A program made the position numbers and the translations under genes. A DNA stretch of 64,000 nt from CAZKUN01 sp964555935 (lineage in GTDB: Bacteria; Armatimonadota; Zipacnadia; Zipacnadales; VGFC01). Numbering within the stretch: the stretch's first letter is position 1; each line of letters opens with the position of its first letter. Positions 25,084 through 34,547 of the stretch are shown here, one piece after another. The stretch covers positions 34,406 to 98,405 of the forward strand of contig CAZKUN010000005.1 of NCBI GenBank assembly GCA_964555935.1. Direction: 5' to 3'. The notes under the pieces were generated by a model. It searched no databases. It worked only from the letters and a program-made list of their open reading frames with translations, and was not told the origin of the DNA.

Positions 25084-25746
25084 CTATGAGGACGCGGACA
25101 GGCAGCACGAGTTGAGAGGGCATCGCTCGCAGGCGGGGTCTCGGGGGCGGCAGCGGGCGGCGGCGAGGTCGATGATCGCCCAATTCCAATTGCGGTGGGC
25201 GCGTGGCGGAAGGACGTGTTGGGCGGCTTCCCATATCTCCCTGGGAGGGCGCCTGCGAGGGTGACACTCCGTCAACCCCAAGATGCGCGACAGCACCCGC
25301 CAGACGTTGCGGTCGACGATAGCCACCCTCTCACCGAAGGCGAAACACCGAACGGCGTTGGCCCCGTACGGTCCCACCCCCGGCAGGGAGAGCAGGTCAG
25401 CCGGATCAGCCGGGACCTCCCCCTCGAAGCGATCCACTAGCTCGCGACCGATCGACCGGAGCCACTCCGCGCGTTTGAATAGCCCCAGCGGCGCGACGAG
25501 GCGTGCCATGGTCCTTACACGACCGCGCGCCAGCGCCCGGGGCCTCGGGTATCGCTGGATGAACTGCTCGAAGATCTCCGCAACCTGGGGCCCGGTGGTT
25601 TTCTGCAGCAGAACTTCCGAGACCAGGATGCGGTAGGGGGATGCGTCGGATCGCCAGGGGAAGGTCCGTCTGCAACGACCATACCAGCGCAACAGATGCC
25701 CATTCAGTTCCCGGCACAGGGCCTGGTCGGGCAGACGCGCACTCAC
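25084..25746 (-). CDS. HhH-GPD DNA glycosylase, Mig-type G:T mismatch thymine glycosylase
   Basis: 220 residues. MutY/Nth superfamily features: SEVLLQKTT with E44, the helix-hairpin-helix LPGVGPY (121-127), catalytic D145 in AIVDRNVWRVLSR, and a [4Fe-4S] site C199-x6-C206-x2-C209-x5-C215. Residue 127 is tyrosine where endonuclease III has the lyase lysine and MutY a serine. Tyrosine there is the hallmark of the archaeal Mig thymine glycosylase, which removes T from G:T mispairs made by deamination of 5-methylcytosine. It starts with a GTG that overlaps the stop of the C5-methyltransferase (GTGA), so the two are co-translated. The protein lacks MutY's C-terminal NUDIX-like domain, also as in Mig. 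Confidence 0.88.
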   Translation of the reverse strand: MSARLPDQALCRELNGHLLRWYGRCRRTFPWRSDASPYRILVSEVLLQKTTGPQVAEIFEQFIQRYPRPRALARGRVRTMARLVAPLGLFKRAEWLRSIGRELVDRFEGEVPADPADLLSLPGVGPYGANAVRCFAFGERVAIVDRNVWRVLSRILGLTECHPRRRPPREIWEAAQHVLPPRAHRNWNWAIIDLAAARCRPRDPACERCPLNSCCLSASS

Positions 25747-26957
25747 GTCTCGGCGTCGTCGTACAACAGTTCAGGCTCGCGTTCCGCCGTGACCCGCAGC
25801 AGCTCGCGTGTCGCCTCACCGGCGGACAGCCTATCCAGCCATGAGGGCTCAAGCAGAGAGCGATCGGGCACGGGTACGGAGAACGCGCTGGCGAGGAGCG
25901 ACCGCGCCACATGCTCGGCGAGGAGCGGCGGGACGGCATTGCCAACCTGCGTGAACTGACGGCCCATCGGCCCCGTGAAGAAATACTCGTCGGGAAACGT
26001 CTGCAGCCTCGCGCACTCTCTCACCGTCATGGTGCGCGCGGCGAAGGGATGCAAGTGACTTCGGCCGCCCCCGGAATCGCCGCCCGCGATCACCGTCTTT
26101 GACGGGAGCCTCGGGTCCAGCCGATCGACGCGACCGAGTTTCTCGCGGCGCCCGGAACGCAGCTGCTTGTAACGTTCGATGGACTCCGGCCTGTGGCGTC
26201 TGGCCACGTGGTTGGGGCAGTCATGCGGGAAGTTCTGGAGGGCCTGGGCAGCGGCTCGCCAGCACAGATGCCGATCGAGAGTCGCCGCGGATGCATGCGT
26301 GGGATTGGGCAGTGACGGAGCCTGCGCTCCCAAGCGACCCACAATGAACACCCTCTCGCGCAGCTGGGGCACTCCGTAGTCGGCGGCCTGAAGCAACTGG
26401 GGCTCCGCGATGCTATATCCGTCTGCCCGGAGCGTCGTCATGAACTCGCGCAACTGCAGCCCGCCGTCAACCTGGGCCAAACCGGGCACGTTCTCAATAC
26501 AGAAAGCCGCCGGTCGGACCTCCAGCAGAAGCCTCACCAACTCACCGAGCAGCGATCCCCGTCTCGCGTCACCAAACCCCGTTCGCTTGAATCGCGAGTC
26601 TCCTCGTAGGAACCTCTGGTTCGCCGCCACGCTGAACGGTTGGCACGGGGGGCCGCCGAAGATGACATCCGGTCGGCGCCCTCCCATCTGCTCAAGAAGG
26701 CGATCGCCGGACATCTCGCGGACATCGCCCGTGCTATGTGGCGGGCCAAGCACCACGGCCTCGGGCGCGTTGTGGCGCTGCGTGTAGCATGCGTGCTCCA
26801 ACGTGTCCGCTCTGAGCGCGACGTCGATTCCCGCAGCCTCGAAGCCAATATCCATGCCACCGGCGCCGGAGAACAGGCTCCAGCCAGTGACGACCGGCGA
26901 CGAGCCACGGCGGGCAGGGGCATCTTCTAGCGAGGCAGCGGTTGCTTGTGTTTCCAT
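25743..26957 (-). CDS. DNA (cytosine-5) methyltransferase of a restriction-modification system
   Basis: 404 residues with the C5-methyltransferase motifs in order. Motif I is SLFSGAGGMDIGFEAAG (AdoMet binding). Motif IV is FGGPPCQPFSVAANQR with the catalytic cysteine. Motif VI is FCIENVPGL, motif VIII QLRERVFIVG, and motifs IX-X are the C-terminal RECARLQTFPDEYFF and QVGNAVPPLLAEHVAR. The target-recognition stretch lies between VIII and IX and predicts no sequence. It would protect host DNA from the HNH nuclease at 23966-25075. Coupling with a thymine glycosylase suggests that 5-methylcytosine deamination is repaired within the module. The start at 26957 leaves about 20 residues before motif I. 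Confidence 0.95.
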   Translation of the reverse strand: METQATAASLEDAPARRGSSPVVTGWSLFSGAGGMDIGFEAAGIDVALRADTLEHACYTQRHNAPEAVVLGPPHSTGDVREMSGDRLLEQMGGRRPDVIFGGPPCQPFSVAANQRFLRGDSRFKRTGFGDARRGSLLGELVRLLLEVRPAAFCIENVPGLAQVDGGLQLREFMTTLRADGYSIAEPQLLQAADYGVPQLRERVFIVGRLGAQAPSLPNPTHASAATLDRHLCWRAAAQALQNFPHDCPNHVARRHRPESIERYKQLRSGRREKLGRVDRLDPRLPSKTVIAGGDSGGGRSHLHPFAARTMTVRECARLQTFPDEYFFTGPMGRQFTQVGNAVPPLLAEHVARSLLASAFSVPVPDRSLLEPSWLDRLSAGEATRELLRVTAEREPELLYDDAET

Positions 26958-27405
26958 GGGGCGTCCGGAATTCAGGTGTTGTTTTCTCTCATGCGCCTAC
27001 GTACGTGTGGCTCTGACTTCTCGGTGCGGCCCCTCAAAACCTGCAAGGCACCAGAGGTCACTTCGACAACCCATAGGGTGAGCGGAGTCACACTGACGAG
27101 CGAGTGGCTCGGCGTCCACCTCGTTCCGGGCCACATCCGTGCGTTCGAGGTCGCCCGGCGGGCCATCGCGGGAGAGGGCCTGCATGAGGGCGCCTGCCGC
27201 CCAGATCCGAGGCGCCATTCCGGTGGACGGAAGCTCCATCGGGCTCGTTGGCGAGCCGTCCCGGACCTGCAATAACAGGCAACAATCGGGAAGGTGTTCT
27301 GGCAGGAACGCCGAAGGAAGGCGCAAATAACGATGGGTGCGGGTTGCGCGACGACGCAGAGAACATGATCTGCGGGCGTAATCACGTGCCAGGAGGCGGG
27401 TTCGT
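26958..27405. other. divergent intergenic region, no gene recognised
   Basis: About 450 bases between the methyltransferase and the M6 protease, which are transcribed away from each other, so promoters for both must lie here. I see no convincing -35/-10 pair, known riboswitch consensus, tRNA or coding frame. An AGGAGG ribosome site for the protease is at 27391-27396. Confidence 0.5.
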
Positions 27406-30400
27406 ATGTACTCAGCCAGGGGATTGTCAGCAAGGTTCGTCCACACGTTTGGCGCTATCGCCCTCGTGTCGGGCGCAGTATCGATTGCTCTCTTCATTAC
27501 ATCCACCGTACCGGCCTATGCCGTTCCGGCAGCGCCAGCCGTGGTGACTCTCACACAGCCCGATGGCCGGACGATTCAAGCGAGGCTGTATGGTGACGAG
27601 TGGCAGCACTATACGCGAACGCTGGACGGCCGGATCATCGAGCAGAACGCTCAGGGCGAGTGGGTGACGGTCGGGTCCGGCAAGCCGATGCCGAGCCCGA
27701 AGAGTCGCGAGCGCGCGGCCGTAGCGGATTCACCGCAGGTGGTCCCGCCATTCGGCACGGCAAACGTGCCGGTGCTCTGCATCAACTTCTCCGACACCTC
27801 CACGCAGTTCGCCACAGGCGATTTTGACACGTTGCTCTTCAACGGCTCGAGCAGCATGACGGCCTTCTACACTGAGAACTCGTACGGTCAGTTCACCGTG
27901 GCCGCCGGTCCCAGTGGCATCGGCGGATGGTATACGGCGTCAGACACCCACGATCATTACGGCACGAACGGCGCCGGCTTCGACGACTTCCCGGCCGAGC
28001 TGGTCATTGAGGCCGTCGAGGCCGCAGATGCCGCGGGCTTCGACTTCGGCCCGTACGATTCCGACGGCGACGGGAACGTAGATGTCGTGGCGATCATCCA
28101 CCAGGGAACCGACGAGGCGGCTGGCGGCCCGTCCACGGACATCTGGTCTCACCGATCGAGCCTCACCAGCAGGCAGTTCTTCGCCAACGACGGCACGGGC
28201 CCCGTTACGACGGGAAGCGGAAAGGTTGTCGACGACTACATCATCATGCCCGAGCACGACCCCGGGGACAATCTCGCCACTATTGGCGTTTTCGCCCACG
28301 AATACGGTCACGCGCTGGGGCTGCCGGACTTTTACGACCGAGACTCCTCCTCAAATGGTCTGGGCAGTTGGTCGCTTATGGCCGCGGGCGCGTGGAACGG
28401 CAACGCAGGCGACACGCCGGCCCATTTCGACGCCTGGTGCAAGGTGCAACTCGGGTGGGTCACGCCGGTTGTGGCGACGAGCAGTATCCTCAACGCGCCA
28501 CTGCCGGAAGTCGAAACCAATCAGGTCATCTATCAGGTCTTCGCCCCGGGCTCCACTACCGAGTACTTCCTCGTAGAAAACCGACAACTCACGGGCTTCG
28601 ACTCGGCGCTGCCGGCCTCAGGAGCGTTGATCTACCATGTTGACGACACGCAGGCGCTGAGCCAGAACGACAACGAATGGAGACCCGGCCTTACAGGCAG
28701 CGGAAACTACCAGTGCGCGATCGAGCAGGCCGACGGGATGTGGCAACTCGAGCGGTTTAGGTTCGACACGCCGCCCGGCAACAACGGAGACGCAGGCGAC
28801 CCCTATCCTGGCACGTCGGGCAACCGCGCCTACGATGATGTATCCACCCCCAGCGCGACGCTCTATGACGGCAGCGACTTCCCGCTTGTCGTGAGAAACA
28901 TCTCACCGTCGAGCGCCGCGATGACGATCGATATCGTCGATACGATGGTGCCACTGGTGCCCAGGTCGATCATGGCGTCGGACACGCTGGGCGATGAGGG
29001 CGGGAGCATTACGGTGACGTGGAGCCGATCGGGCGACGACGGCCGCGGCGCGGACGATGTCGCTGAATACGACGTCATGCGCAGCCTTGCCGATACGGGT
29101 CCGTTTGCGGTCATCGACACCGTGCCGGCGGGCACGACGGCCGTTTTCGACACCAACGTGGTCGACGGACCTCCCGGCTATTACTACAAGGTTGTCACGA
29201 GAGACACGTCGGGGCTGACGTCCGAGACGAAGGTCGTCGGGCCGGCAACCTCACGAGACGACCTGAAACCGCCGGCCGTGGACATGTTGCTCGTGAAGGA
29301 CAGCCAGGCCGACAACGGTCGTTCGATGACGCTGACGTGGGCGGGCTACCAAGCCCCGGCGGACCTCGTGAGCTTCAGGGTCTACCGCTCGACCGCACCG
29401 TTCACTGACGTCAACGCGACGGACGTCGACCGCATCGCCACCGTTACGGAACTCGGCGACGACGAGGCTCCATCCGTGGCGATCACCGACCCGGCCGCGC
29501 GTAGTTACATCGACAAGGCGGCCGATGTCACCGACCCAACGTCGGCTCCGCTCGACCTCACCGCCTACTGGTACGCGGTGACAGGACTGGACGAGGTCGG
29601 AAACGAGATCACCGCCGTGCAGGCCGTTGGCCCGACCGAGTGCGCGCCGAACCTGTCGATCAACTACACGTCCGGGCTCCAGTTCATCACGCTGCCGGCC
29701 CTGCCCGTCAACCCGGCACCGATGTCCGTACTGGGCCTGAGCGATCCATCCGACGCCAGCCTCGCGAGATACAATCCGCTCACCAAGGGCTATAACACGC
29801 TCTCGATGAACCCGGACGATCCGTTCATCCAGATGCTGCCGGGACGGGGCTTCTGGCTGGAGAGGTTCTTCCCCACGTTCATCGCGGTGGCCGGAAGCTT
29901 GGTTGAAGATGCCGAGTACGAAGTCCCTCTGGAAACCGGCTGGAATGCCGTCGGTTCGCCGTATGACGGGTACTACGGCTTCGATGCGATCATGGTTCGC
30001 CCGTCGCTTGGAACCGACGAGCCAATCAGAACGTCCAACGCATTGAAGAACTACGGTTGGTATTACGACGCGTTCGAGCGCAGCTACAAGCTCGTATCGG
30101 CCATCGGGCCGCCGCTCGGAGTCACGACACTGCCAAAGCTGCAGGCCATGTGGATCAACGTTCTCGAGCCGGGCGCGGCGCTCGTGTTCAATAGCGCCGC
30201 ATCCAGTCCGGTTCCGCTGGGCGATATCACAACAGCCGATGCGCCCGCGCTCGACGGCTGGCAGATCCAGCTCATAGCTACGGCGGGCGACGCAGCCGAC
30301 ACAGACAACTACATTGGCGTCTCAAACGCCGCCGCCGCGATCGGCAAGATCGCCGGGCCGCCGGCGGCCATAGGCGGCGTCGATCTGTACCTGACGGACG

Positions 30401-30969
30401 CGGGCAGCGATCGGATCGCCGTCGACTTGGTTGACGGTCTGAAGCCCGGCGCGAAGTGGGAGGCGGTGGTCGAGTGCGGGACTCCCGACACAAACGTCCA
30501 GATCAGTTGGCCGGACCTGACGAATGTCCCGCATGACGTCCGACCGGTCTTGACGGATCTCGCCTCGGGTCGCTCGGTCTACATGCGAACCGCGGCCAAT
30601 TACTCGTTCCGCTCACGCAACGCAGGTGACGCCAGGCAGTTTGAGATCACCTTCGCAGACGCTGATGCGGGGCCGGTTGTCAGCAGCCTCAGCGCAGTCC
30701 CGACCAGGGGTGGAGGAGCGGAGCTGCTCCTGACCTTGGGCCGGGCGCCGGAGTCGGTGACAGTTGAGATCCGCAACGTGGCCGGAATGGTCGTGCAGAC
30801 CGTGCCGGTGAACAACGCTGAGATCGGCCTGAACCGCGTCCTCTGGAACGGCATGGGCGCCACTGGCACGAAGATGCCGAACGGGCGCTACATCATGGCC
30901 GTTACGGCGGTCGCGCTAGACAACCAGGAGACGGCTCGGGCCATCTCCTCCGTGACAATCGAACGATAG
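27406..30969 (+). CDS. secreted M6-family metalloprotease with FlgD-like C-terminal tail
   Basis: 1187 residues, preceded by AGGAGG 9 bases upstream. A signal sequence lies around IALVSGAVSIALFITSTVPAYA. The M6 (immune inhibitor A) catalytic domain spans ~120-480 with the zinc motif HEYGHALGLPD: H298, E299, H302, D308. Two fibronectin-III-like repeats follow (TWSRSGDD..., TWAGYQAP...). A module then contains GRGFWLER and GWNAVGSP, another has SWPDLTNVPHDVRPVLTDL, and the end is a FlgD Ig-like domain (TPTRGGGAELLL through LNRVLWNGMG) finishing SSVTIER. The last ~430 residues are shared in order with the S8 protease next door and the protein at 49499-52537. It probably degrades extracellular protein. 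Confidence 0.9.
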   Translation: MYSARGLSARFVHTFGAIALVSGAVSIALFITSTVPAYAVPAAPAVVTLTQPDGRTIQARLYGDEWQHYTRTLDGRIIEQNAQGEWVTVGSGKPMPSPKSRERAAVADSPQVVPPFGTANVPVLCINFSDTSTQFATGDFDTLLFNGSSSMTAFYTENSYGQFTVAAGPSGIGGWYTASDTHDHYGTNGAGFDDFPAELVIEAVEAADAAGFDFGPYDSDGDGNVDVVAIIHQGTDEAAGGPSTDIWSHRSSLTSRQFFANDGTGPVTTGSGKVVDDYIIMPEHDPGDNLATIGVFAHEYGHALGLPDFYDRDSSSNGLGSWSLMAAGAWNGNAGDTPAHFDAWCKVQLGWVTPVVATSSILNAPLPEVETNQVIYQVFAPGSTTEYFLVENRQLTGFDSALPASGALIYHVDDTQALSQNDNEWRPGLTGSGNYQCAIEQADGMWQLERFRFDTPPGNNGDAGDPYPGTSGNRAYDDVSTPSATLYDGSDFPLVVRNISPSSAAMTIDIVDTMVPLVPRSIMASDTLGDEGGSITVTWSRSGDDGRGADDVAEYDVMRSLADTGPFAVIDTVPAGTTAVFDTNVVDGPPGYYYKVVTRDTSGLTSETKVVGPATSRDDLKPPAVDMLLVKDSQADNGRSMTLTWAGYQAPADLVSFRVYRSTAPFTDVNATDVDRIATVTELGDDEAPSVAITDPAARSYIDKAADVTDPTSAPLDLTAYWYAVTGLDEVGNEITAVQAVGPTECAPNLSINYTSGLQFITLPALPVNPAPMSVLGLSDPSDASLARYNPLTKGYNTLSMNPDDPFIQMLPGRGFWLERFFPTFIAVAGSLVEDAEYEVPLETGWNAVGSPYDGYYGFDAIMVRPSLGTDEPIRTSNALKNYGWYYDAFERSYKLVSAIGPPLGVTTLPKLQAMWINVLEPGAALVFNSAASSPVPLGDITTADAPALDGWQIQLIATAGDAADTDNYIGVSNAAAAIGKIAGPPAAIGGVDLYLTDAGSDRIAVDLVDGLKPGAKWEAVVECGTPDTNVQISWPDLTNVPHDVRPVLTDLASGRSVYMRTAANYSFRSRNAGDARQFEITFADADAGPVVSSLSAVPTRGGGAELLLTLGRAPESVTVEIRNVAGMVVQTVPVNNAEIGLNRVLWNGMGATGTKMPNGRYIMAVTAVALDNQETARAISSVTIER

Positions 30970-31021
30970 TTGCCTCGCCCGTCGCCAGCAGCCCTCGGCC
31001 GACAGGCAGGGCGGCTGCTAA

Positions 31022-34000
31022 ATGAGAAACGGGCAGGCGAGCATGCCAAAGAGCACCGCAGCACAATCGATGCGCAGAGCAACTAGAACGAGCCACTGTC
31101 GCCGGACACTTAGTCCGCGCAGTGGCTCGTTCTTTTTGCTAGGCCTCCTGGCCCTGGGCGCCTCAGTCGCCGGCGCCCAAGCCCACGGACGATTCCCGAA
31201 GGTGGTCGAACTCCCTGGGCGCGTCTATCGCAGCGTCGACGAACGGGGACGAGTCCAGGTCCGCCCCCTGCAGGCAGTCGCGGACCGCTTGATCGTTCGC
31301 CTACGCCCGGGGGCCACCCTAGCCAGCGGCCAAGCGGCGGCGGCGCGAGTCGGCGGGCGACTCTCGCGCTACATCCCGCGCTCTCGCATAGCGATCGTTG
31401 ACTTCGCCGCCGGCACACCGCTCAACCAGGCGGACGCGGCTCTGTCCACGCAATCGGTCTTCGAATTCGCAGAGCCCGACATTCTGATGTACCCAGCGGC
31501 GATCCCCACCGACGACCGGTACGCCGACCAATGGCATCACCCGGTGATTCGCTCGCCCGAGGCCTGGGACGTGTCCACCGGGTCGATCAACACGGTCATC
31601 GCCGTGATCGATTCGGGCCTCGACCTCGATCACCCCGATATCGCCTCGAAGGTCTACACGAATCCGGGCGAGATTGCCGGCAATGGCGTCGATGACGACA
31701 ACAACGGCTACACTGACGACGTGAACGGTTGGAACTTCCTCGACGACAACAACGACGTCGTGCCCAAGCCCGACGGCATCGACAACGACGGCAACGGGCT
31801 CATCGACGACCAGGTCCGCCACGGGACGCTTGTTTCGGGGCTCGCCGCGGCAGCGGCCAACAACGGGGGAGCCGTCGGCATGGACTGGGGGGCGAGAATC
31901 CTCCCACTGAAGGTCTTCGCGGACGATGGGGGGACGCAGATCTCCACGGTCGTCGAGGCCATGGCCTACGCGGTCAACATGGGCGCCGACGTCATCAACC
32001 TGAGCCTCGGCGGCGGGTTCTCCGACGCGTTCAACGTTCCGGTTGCCGACGCCCATTCGGCCGGCGTTCTGGTCGTCGCCGCCTCGGGCAACTCCGACGT
32101 GGAGTTTACCCAGAACCCATCAACCTGGTCGTCGCCGGCGTGCAACGACGGCCCTAATGTTGGCGTCGACAACTTCGTTCTCGGCGTGAGCGCGACCGAC
32201 CAGACAGACCGACGAGCATCGTTCAGCAACTACGACAGCTCGGGCTACAAGTTCGTGGACGTATCCGCGCCCGGCCAGGCGGTGTTCGGGCCGGGCTTCC
32301 AAGACGACGCGATCCCGATGTTCACCGTGTTCTACGCCAAAGGCAACGGGACGTCGTTCTCCTCTCCGATCGTGGCGGGGCTCGCGGGCCTGCTCATGGC
32401 CCAGACACCGGGCATCACGCACGACCAGATCATCCAACGCATCCGAGACACTGCAGACGACGTTGACTCCACAAACCCAGGATTCGTTGGGAAGCTTGGA
32501 ACCGGCCGCATCAACGTCGCGCGGAGTCTCGGCGTCGATCTGCCTCCCCAGCCTGTCACGAACCTCCGCGCGACCGACACCTCGGGCGATGAGGGCGGAT
32601 CCATAACGCTGCGGTGGTTCAGGTCGCGAGATGACGGCTCCGGCGCCAACGACGTGGTGAAGTACGTGGTCCAGCGCTCCGAGGTGCCCGACGGGACGTT
32701 CGAGGAGCGCGGCGAGGTCGCGGCGGGGACCGATACATTCGCGGACACGGCCGTTGATGGCGTGGATCACTACTACGTGGTTGAGACGCACGATGCCGGC
32801 GGCCAAGACGTTACGTCCGATGTCGTCGGCCCCGCGACGGCCGCCGATGACACGCCCCCGCCCGCCGTTGCCGGCGTGACCGCGATCGATAGACCGGGTG
32901 ACGGCGGCGGCGCCATCCAGCTATCATGGGATCCATACTCGGACCCCGGCGACTTTGTAAGCTTCCGCGTCTACCGGGCCGAATTCCGCTACGTGTCGGT
33001 AGACGGGATGATCCCAGCGGCGATCATCCACGATGACACGGCGGCCGGCTACCTCGACAACAATGTCGTCGATGGGGTCGACTATTGGTACGCGGTGACC
33101 GCGGCAGACGAGGTCCCGAATCAGATCGCCGACGTCGCCTCGATCGGACCCGTCCAGGCGTTCGCCAATCAGGGCCTTACGATCAACCCAGGGATGCACT
33201 TCCTGACCGCGCCCATCGTCTCGCCAAACCGAAATCCGGCTGACTACTTCGCCATCCCGCCGCAGGAGCTGGTGTACGGGCGGTGGGATCCGTCGCGCGC
33301 GCAGGGCCAAGGTCAGTACCTCTTCTACCACATGGCGCCGACAGACCCGTTTCTGGCTCTCGCGCACGGTCGCGGCTTCTGGCTGGGAGTGACGCAGCAG
33401 ATATTCATCGATCCGGCCGGCGAGGTGACGCCAAGCGGCCCATTCGCCATCGACTTGCAGCCCGGGTGGCGACAGCTCGGAAACCCGTTCCTCGGTCAGT
33501 TCCGCTTCTCTCGGTCGACCGTTGAGTACCAGGGCGTGACGATGGACCTCGCCAGCGCGTCTGCCTCGGGCATTATCAACCGCTTCGCTTGGGTCTACGA
33601 CTCCGCCGCCGGCGATTACGATCTGATCGATGAATCCATCGCGGCGGATAACGACGACGGAGTCATCAACCCGTGGCAGGGGTTCTGGGTGCAAGTTCTG
33701 AAGCCATGCCAACTCGTGCTTGACAGGGGCATAGGCATATCGCCGGGGTCGGTCAGCACGGCATCGGTCAAGCCGCCCCAGCCGGACTGGCACGTGCGCG
33801 TCGTGGCCCGCGCGGAGAATTCGCAAGACACATCGAACTACTTCGGTGTCGCATCCGAGCCGAGCCGATTCGACGTTCAGGCGCCTCCCGCGGTCGGCAA
33901 CGGCGTCCGGCTCGATTTTCACTCGCAGGGCGCGGATGCCACGCCATACGCCGCATCATTCCGCCAGCCGTCGGCCACCGGGGCGGCGTGGGACTTCACG

Positions 34001-34495
34001 GTCTTTACGCCAGGCCCAGGCAATGTTATAGTTACTACGCCTGACCTATCGCCCGTTCCGCCCGAGTACGGGGTTCTTCTGTCAGACCTTGATGCCGGGC
34101 GAAATGTCGAGTTGCGCACCACGGCCTTGTACAGCTTCACGGCCGCGGAGCAGCCCGGGGAGCGGCATTTCAAGCTCACGGTCCGGCGCAAGACGCGAGG
34201 GCTGGCGGTGACCGCGCTTAGCGCGACGCCGACTCGTGGGGGGGGCGGAGAAATCCGCTTCTCGCTTACGTCGGATGCCGCATGCGATCTGCATGTCATG
34301 AACATCGCCGGTCGGCGCGTGCGTGAAGTTGTGACTTCGCGCGTTTGTACGTCAGGTCAGCAGGTCATTTCGTGGAGTGGGCGAAATGACAACGGTGTAC
34401 AAGTGCCATCGGGCGTCTACCTCGTCCGGGTAAACGCTCGGTCGGCTGATGGTGAGACCGTACAGGCGCTATCATCGATTTCTGTTCACAGGTGA
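31022..34495 (+). CDS. secreted S8 subtilisin-like protease with FlgD-like C-terminal tail
   Basis: 1157 residues from the ATG at 31022; ATGs at 31043 and 31070 are alternatives, all before a signal peptide (FFLLGLLALGASVAGAQA). An inhibitor-like prodomain (RLIVRLRPGATLASG) precedes the peptidase. Catalytic triad: D197 (AVIDSGLDLDHPDI), H267 (RHGTLVSG) and S445 (GNGTSFSSP). A Ca-binding-like Asp/Asn-rich stretch (VDDDNNGYTDDVNG) lies between D and H. Fibronectin-like repeats, the GRGFWL/GWRQLGNP module and the FlgD-like end (SATPTRGGGGEIRF, finishing SISVHR) match the M6 protease. It sits 52 bases after that gene. A terminator-like hairpin lies inside codons 22-39 (see 31085-31137). Confidence 0.9.
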   Translation: MRNGQASMPKSTAAQSMRRATRTSHCRRTLSPRSGSFFLLGLLALGASVAGAQAHGRFPKVVELPGRVYRSVDERGRVQVRPLQAVADRLIVRLRPGATLASGQAAAARVGGRLSRYIPRSRIAIVDFAAGTPLNQADAALSTQSVFEFAEPDILMYPAAIPTDDRYADQWHHPVIRSPEAWDVSTGSINTVIAVIDSGLDLDHPDIASKVYTNPGEIAGNGVDDDNNGYTDDVNGWNFLDDNNDVVPKPDGIDNDGNGLIDDQVRHGTLVSGLAAAAANNGGAVGMDWGARILPLKVFADDGGTQISTVVEAMAYAVNMGADVINLSLGGGFSDAFNVPVADAHSAGVLVVAASGNSDVEFTQNPSTWSSPACNDGPNVGVDNFVLGVSATDQTDRRASFSNYDSSGYKFVDVSAPGQAVFGPGFQDDAIPMFTVFYAKGNGTSFSSPIVAGLAGLLMAQTPGITHDQIIQRIRDTADDVDSTNPGFVGKLGTGRINVARSLGVDLPPQPVTNLRATDTSGDEGGSITLRWFRSRDDGSGANDVVKYVVQRSEVPDGTFEERGEVAAGTDTFADTAVDGVDHYYVVETHDAGGQDVTSDVVGPATAADDTPPPAVAGVTAIDRPGDGGGAIQLSWDPYSDPGDFVSFRVYRAEFRYVSVDGMIPAAIIHDDTAAGYLDNNVVDGVDYWYAVTAADEVPNQIADVASIGPVQAFANQGLTINPGMHFLTAPIVSPNRNPADYFAIPPQELVYGRWDPSRAQGQGQYLFYHMAPTDPFLALAHGRGFWLGVTQQIFIDPAGEVTPSGPFAIDLQPGWRQLGNPFLGQFRFSRSTVEYQGVTMDLASASASGIINRFAWVYDSAAGDYDLIDESIAADNDDGVINPWQGFWVQVLKPCQLVLDRGIGISPGSVSTASVKPPQPDWHVRVVARAENSQDTSNYFGVASEPSRFDVQAPPAVGNGVRLDFHSQGADATPYAASFRQPSATGAAWDFTVFTPGPGNVIVTTPDLSPVPPEYGVLLSDLDAGRNVELRTTALYSFTAAEQPGERHFKLTVRRKTRGLAVTALSATPTRGGGGEIRFSLTSDAACDLHVMNIAGRRVREVVTSRVCTSGQQVISWSGRNDNGVQVPSGVYLVRVNARSADGETVQALSSISVHR
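31085..31137 (+). terminator. terminator-like hairpin embedded in the S8 protease signal-peptide codons
   Basis: A perfect 14-bp inverted repeat, AGAACGAGCCACTG (31085-31098) with CAGTGGCTCGTTCT (31120-31133), is followed by a T-run. The 21-base loop contains a nested 5-bp stem (CGGAC/GTCCG, 31103-31117). It has the form of a strong intrinsic terminator, 115 bases after the M6 stop. Every possible S8 start with a full signal peptide is upstream of it, so it lies inside coding sequence. It may be the M6 terminator or an attenuator read through only when ribosomes follow closely. Confidence 0.75.
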
Positions 34496-34547
34496 ACTCG
34501 GCGCGATGCCGGGCGCCAGTGTAATTGAGGAAAGGGCTGAGGGAAGC

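Noticed and set aside
27200..27405. Possible riboswitch or structured leader before the M6 protease
   Set aside because: Compared by eye with cyclic-di-GMP and cobalamin consensus cores and no conserved motif was found; a covariance-model search would be decisive.
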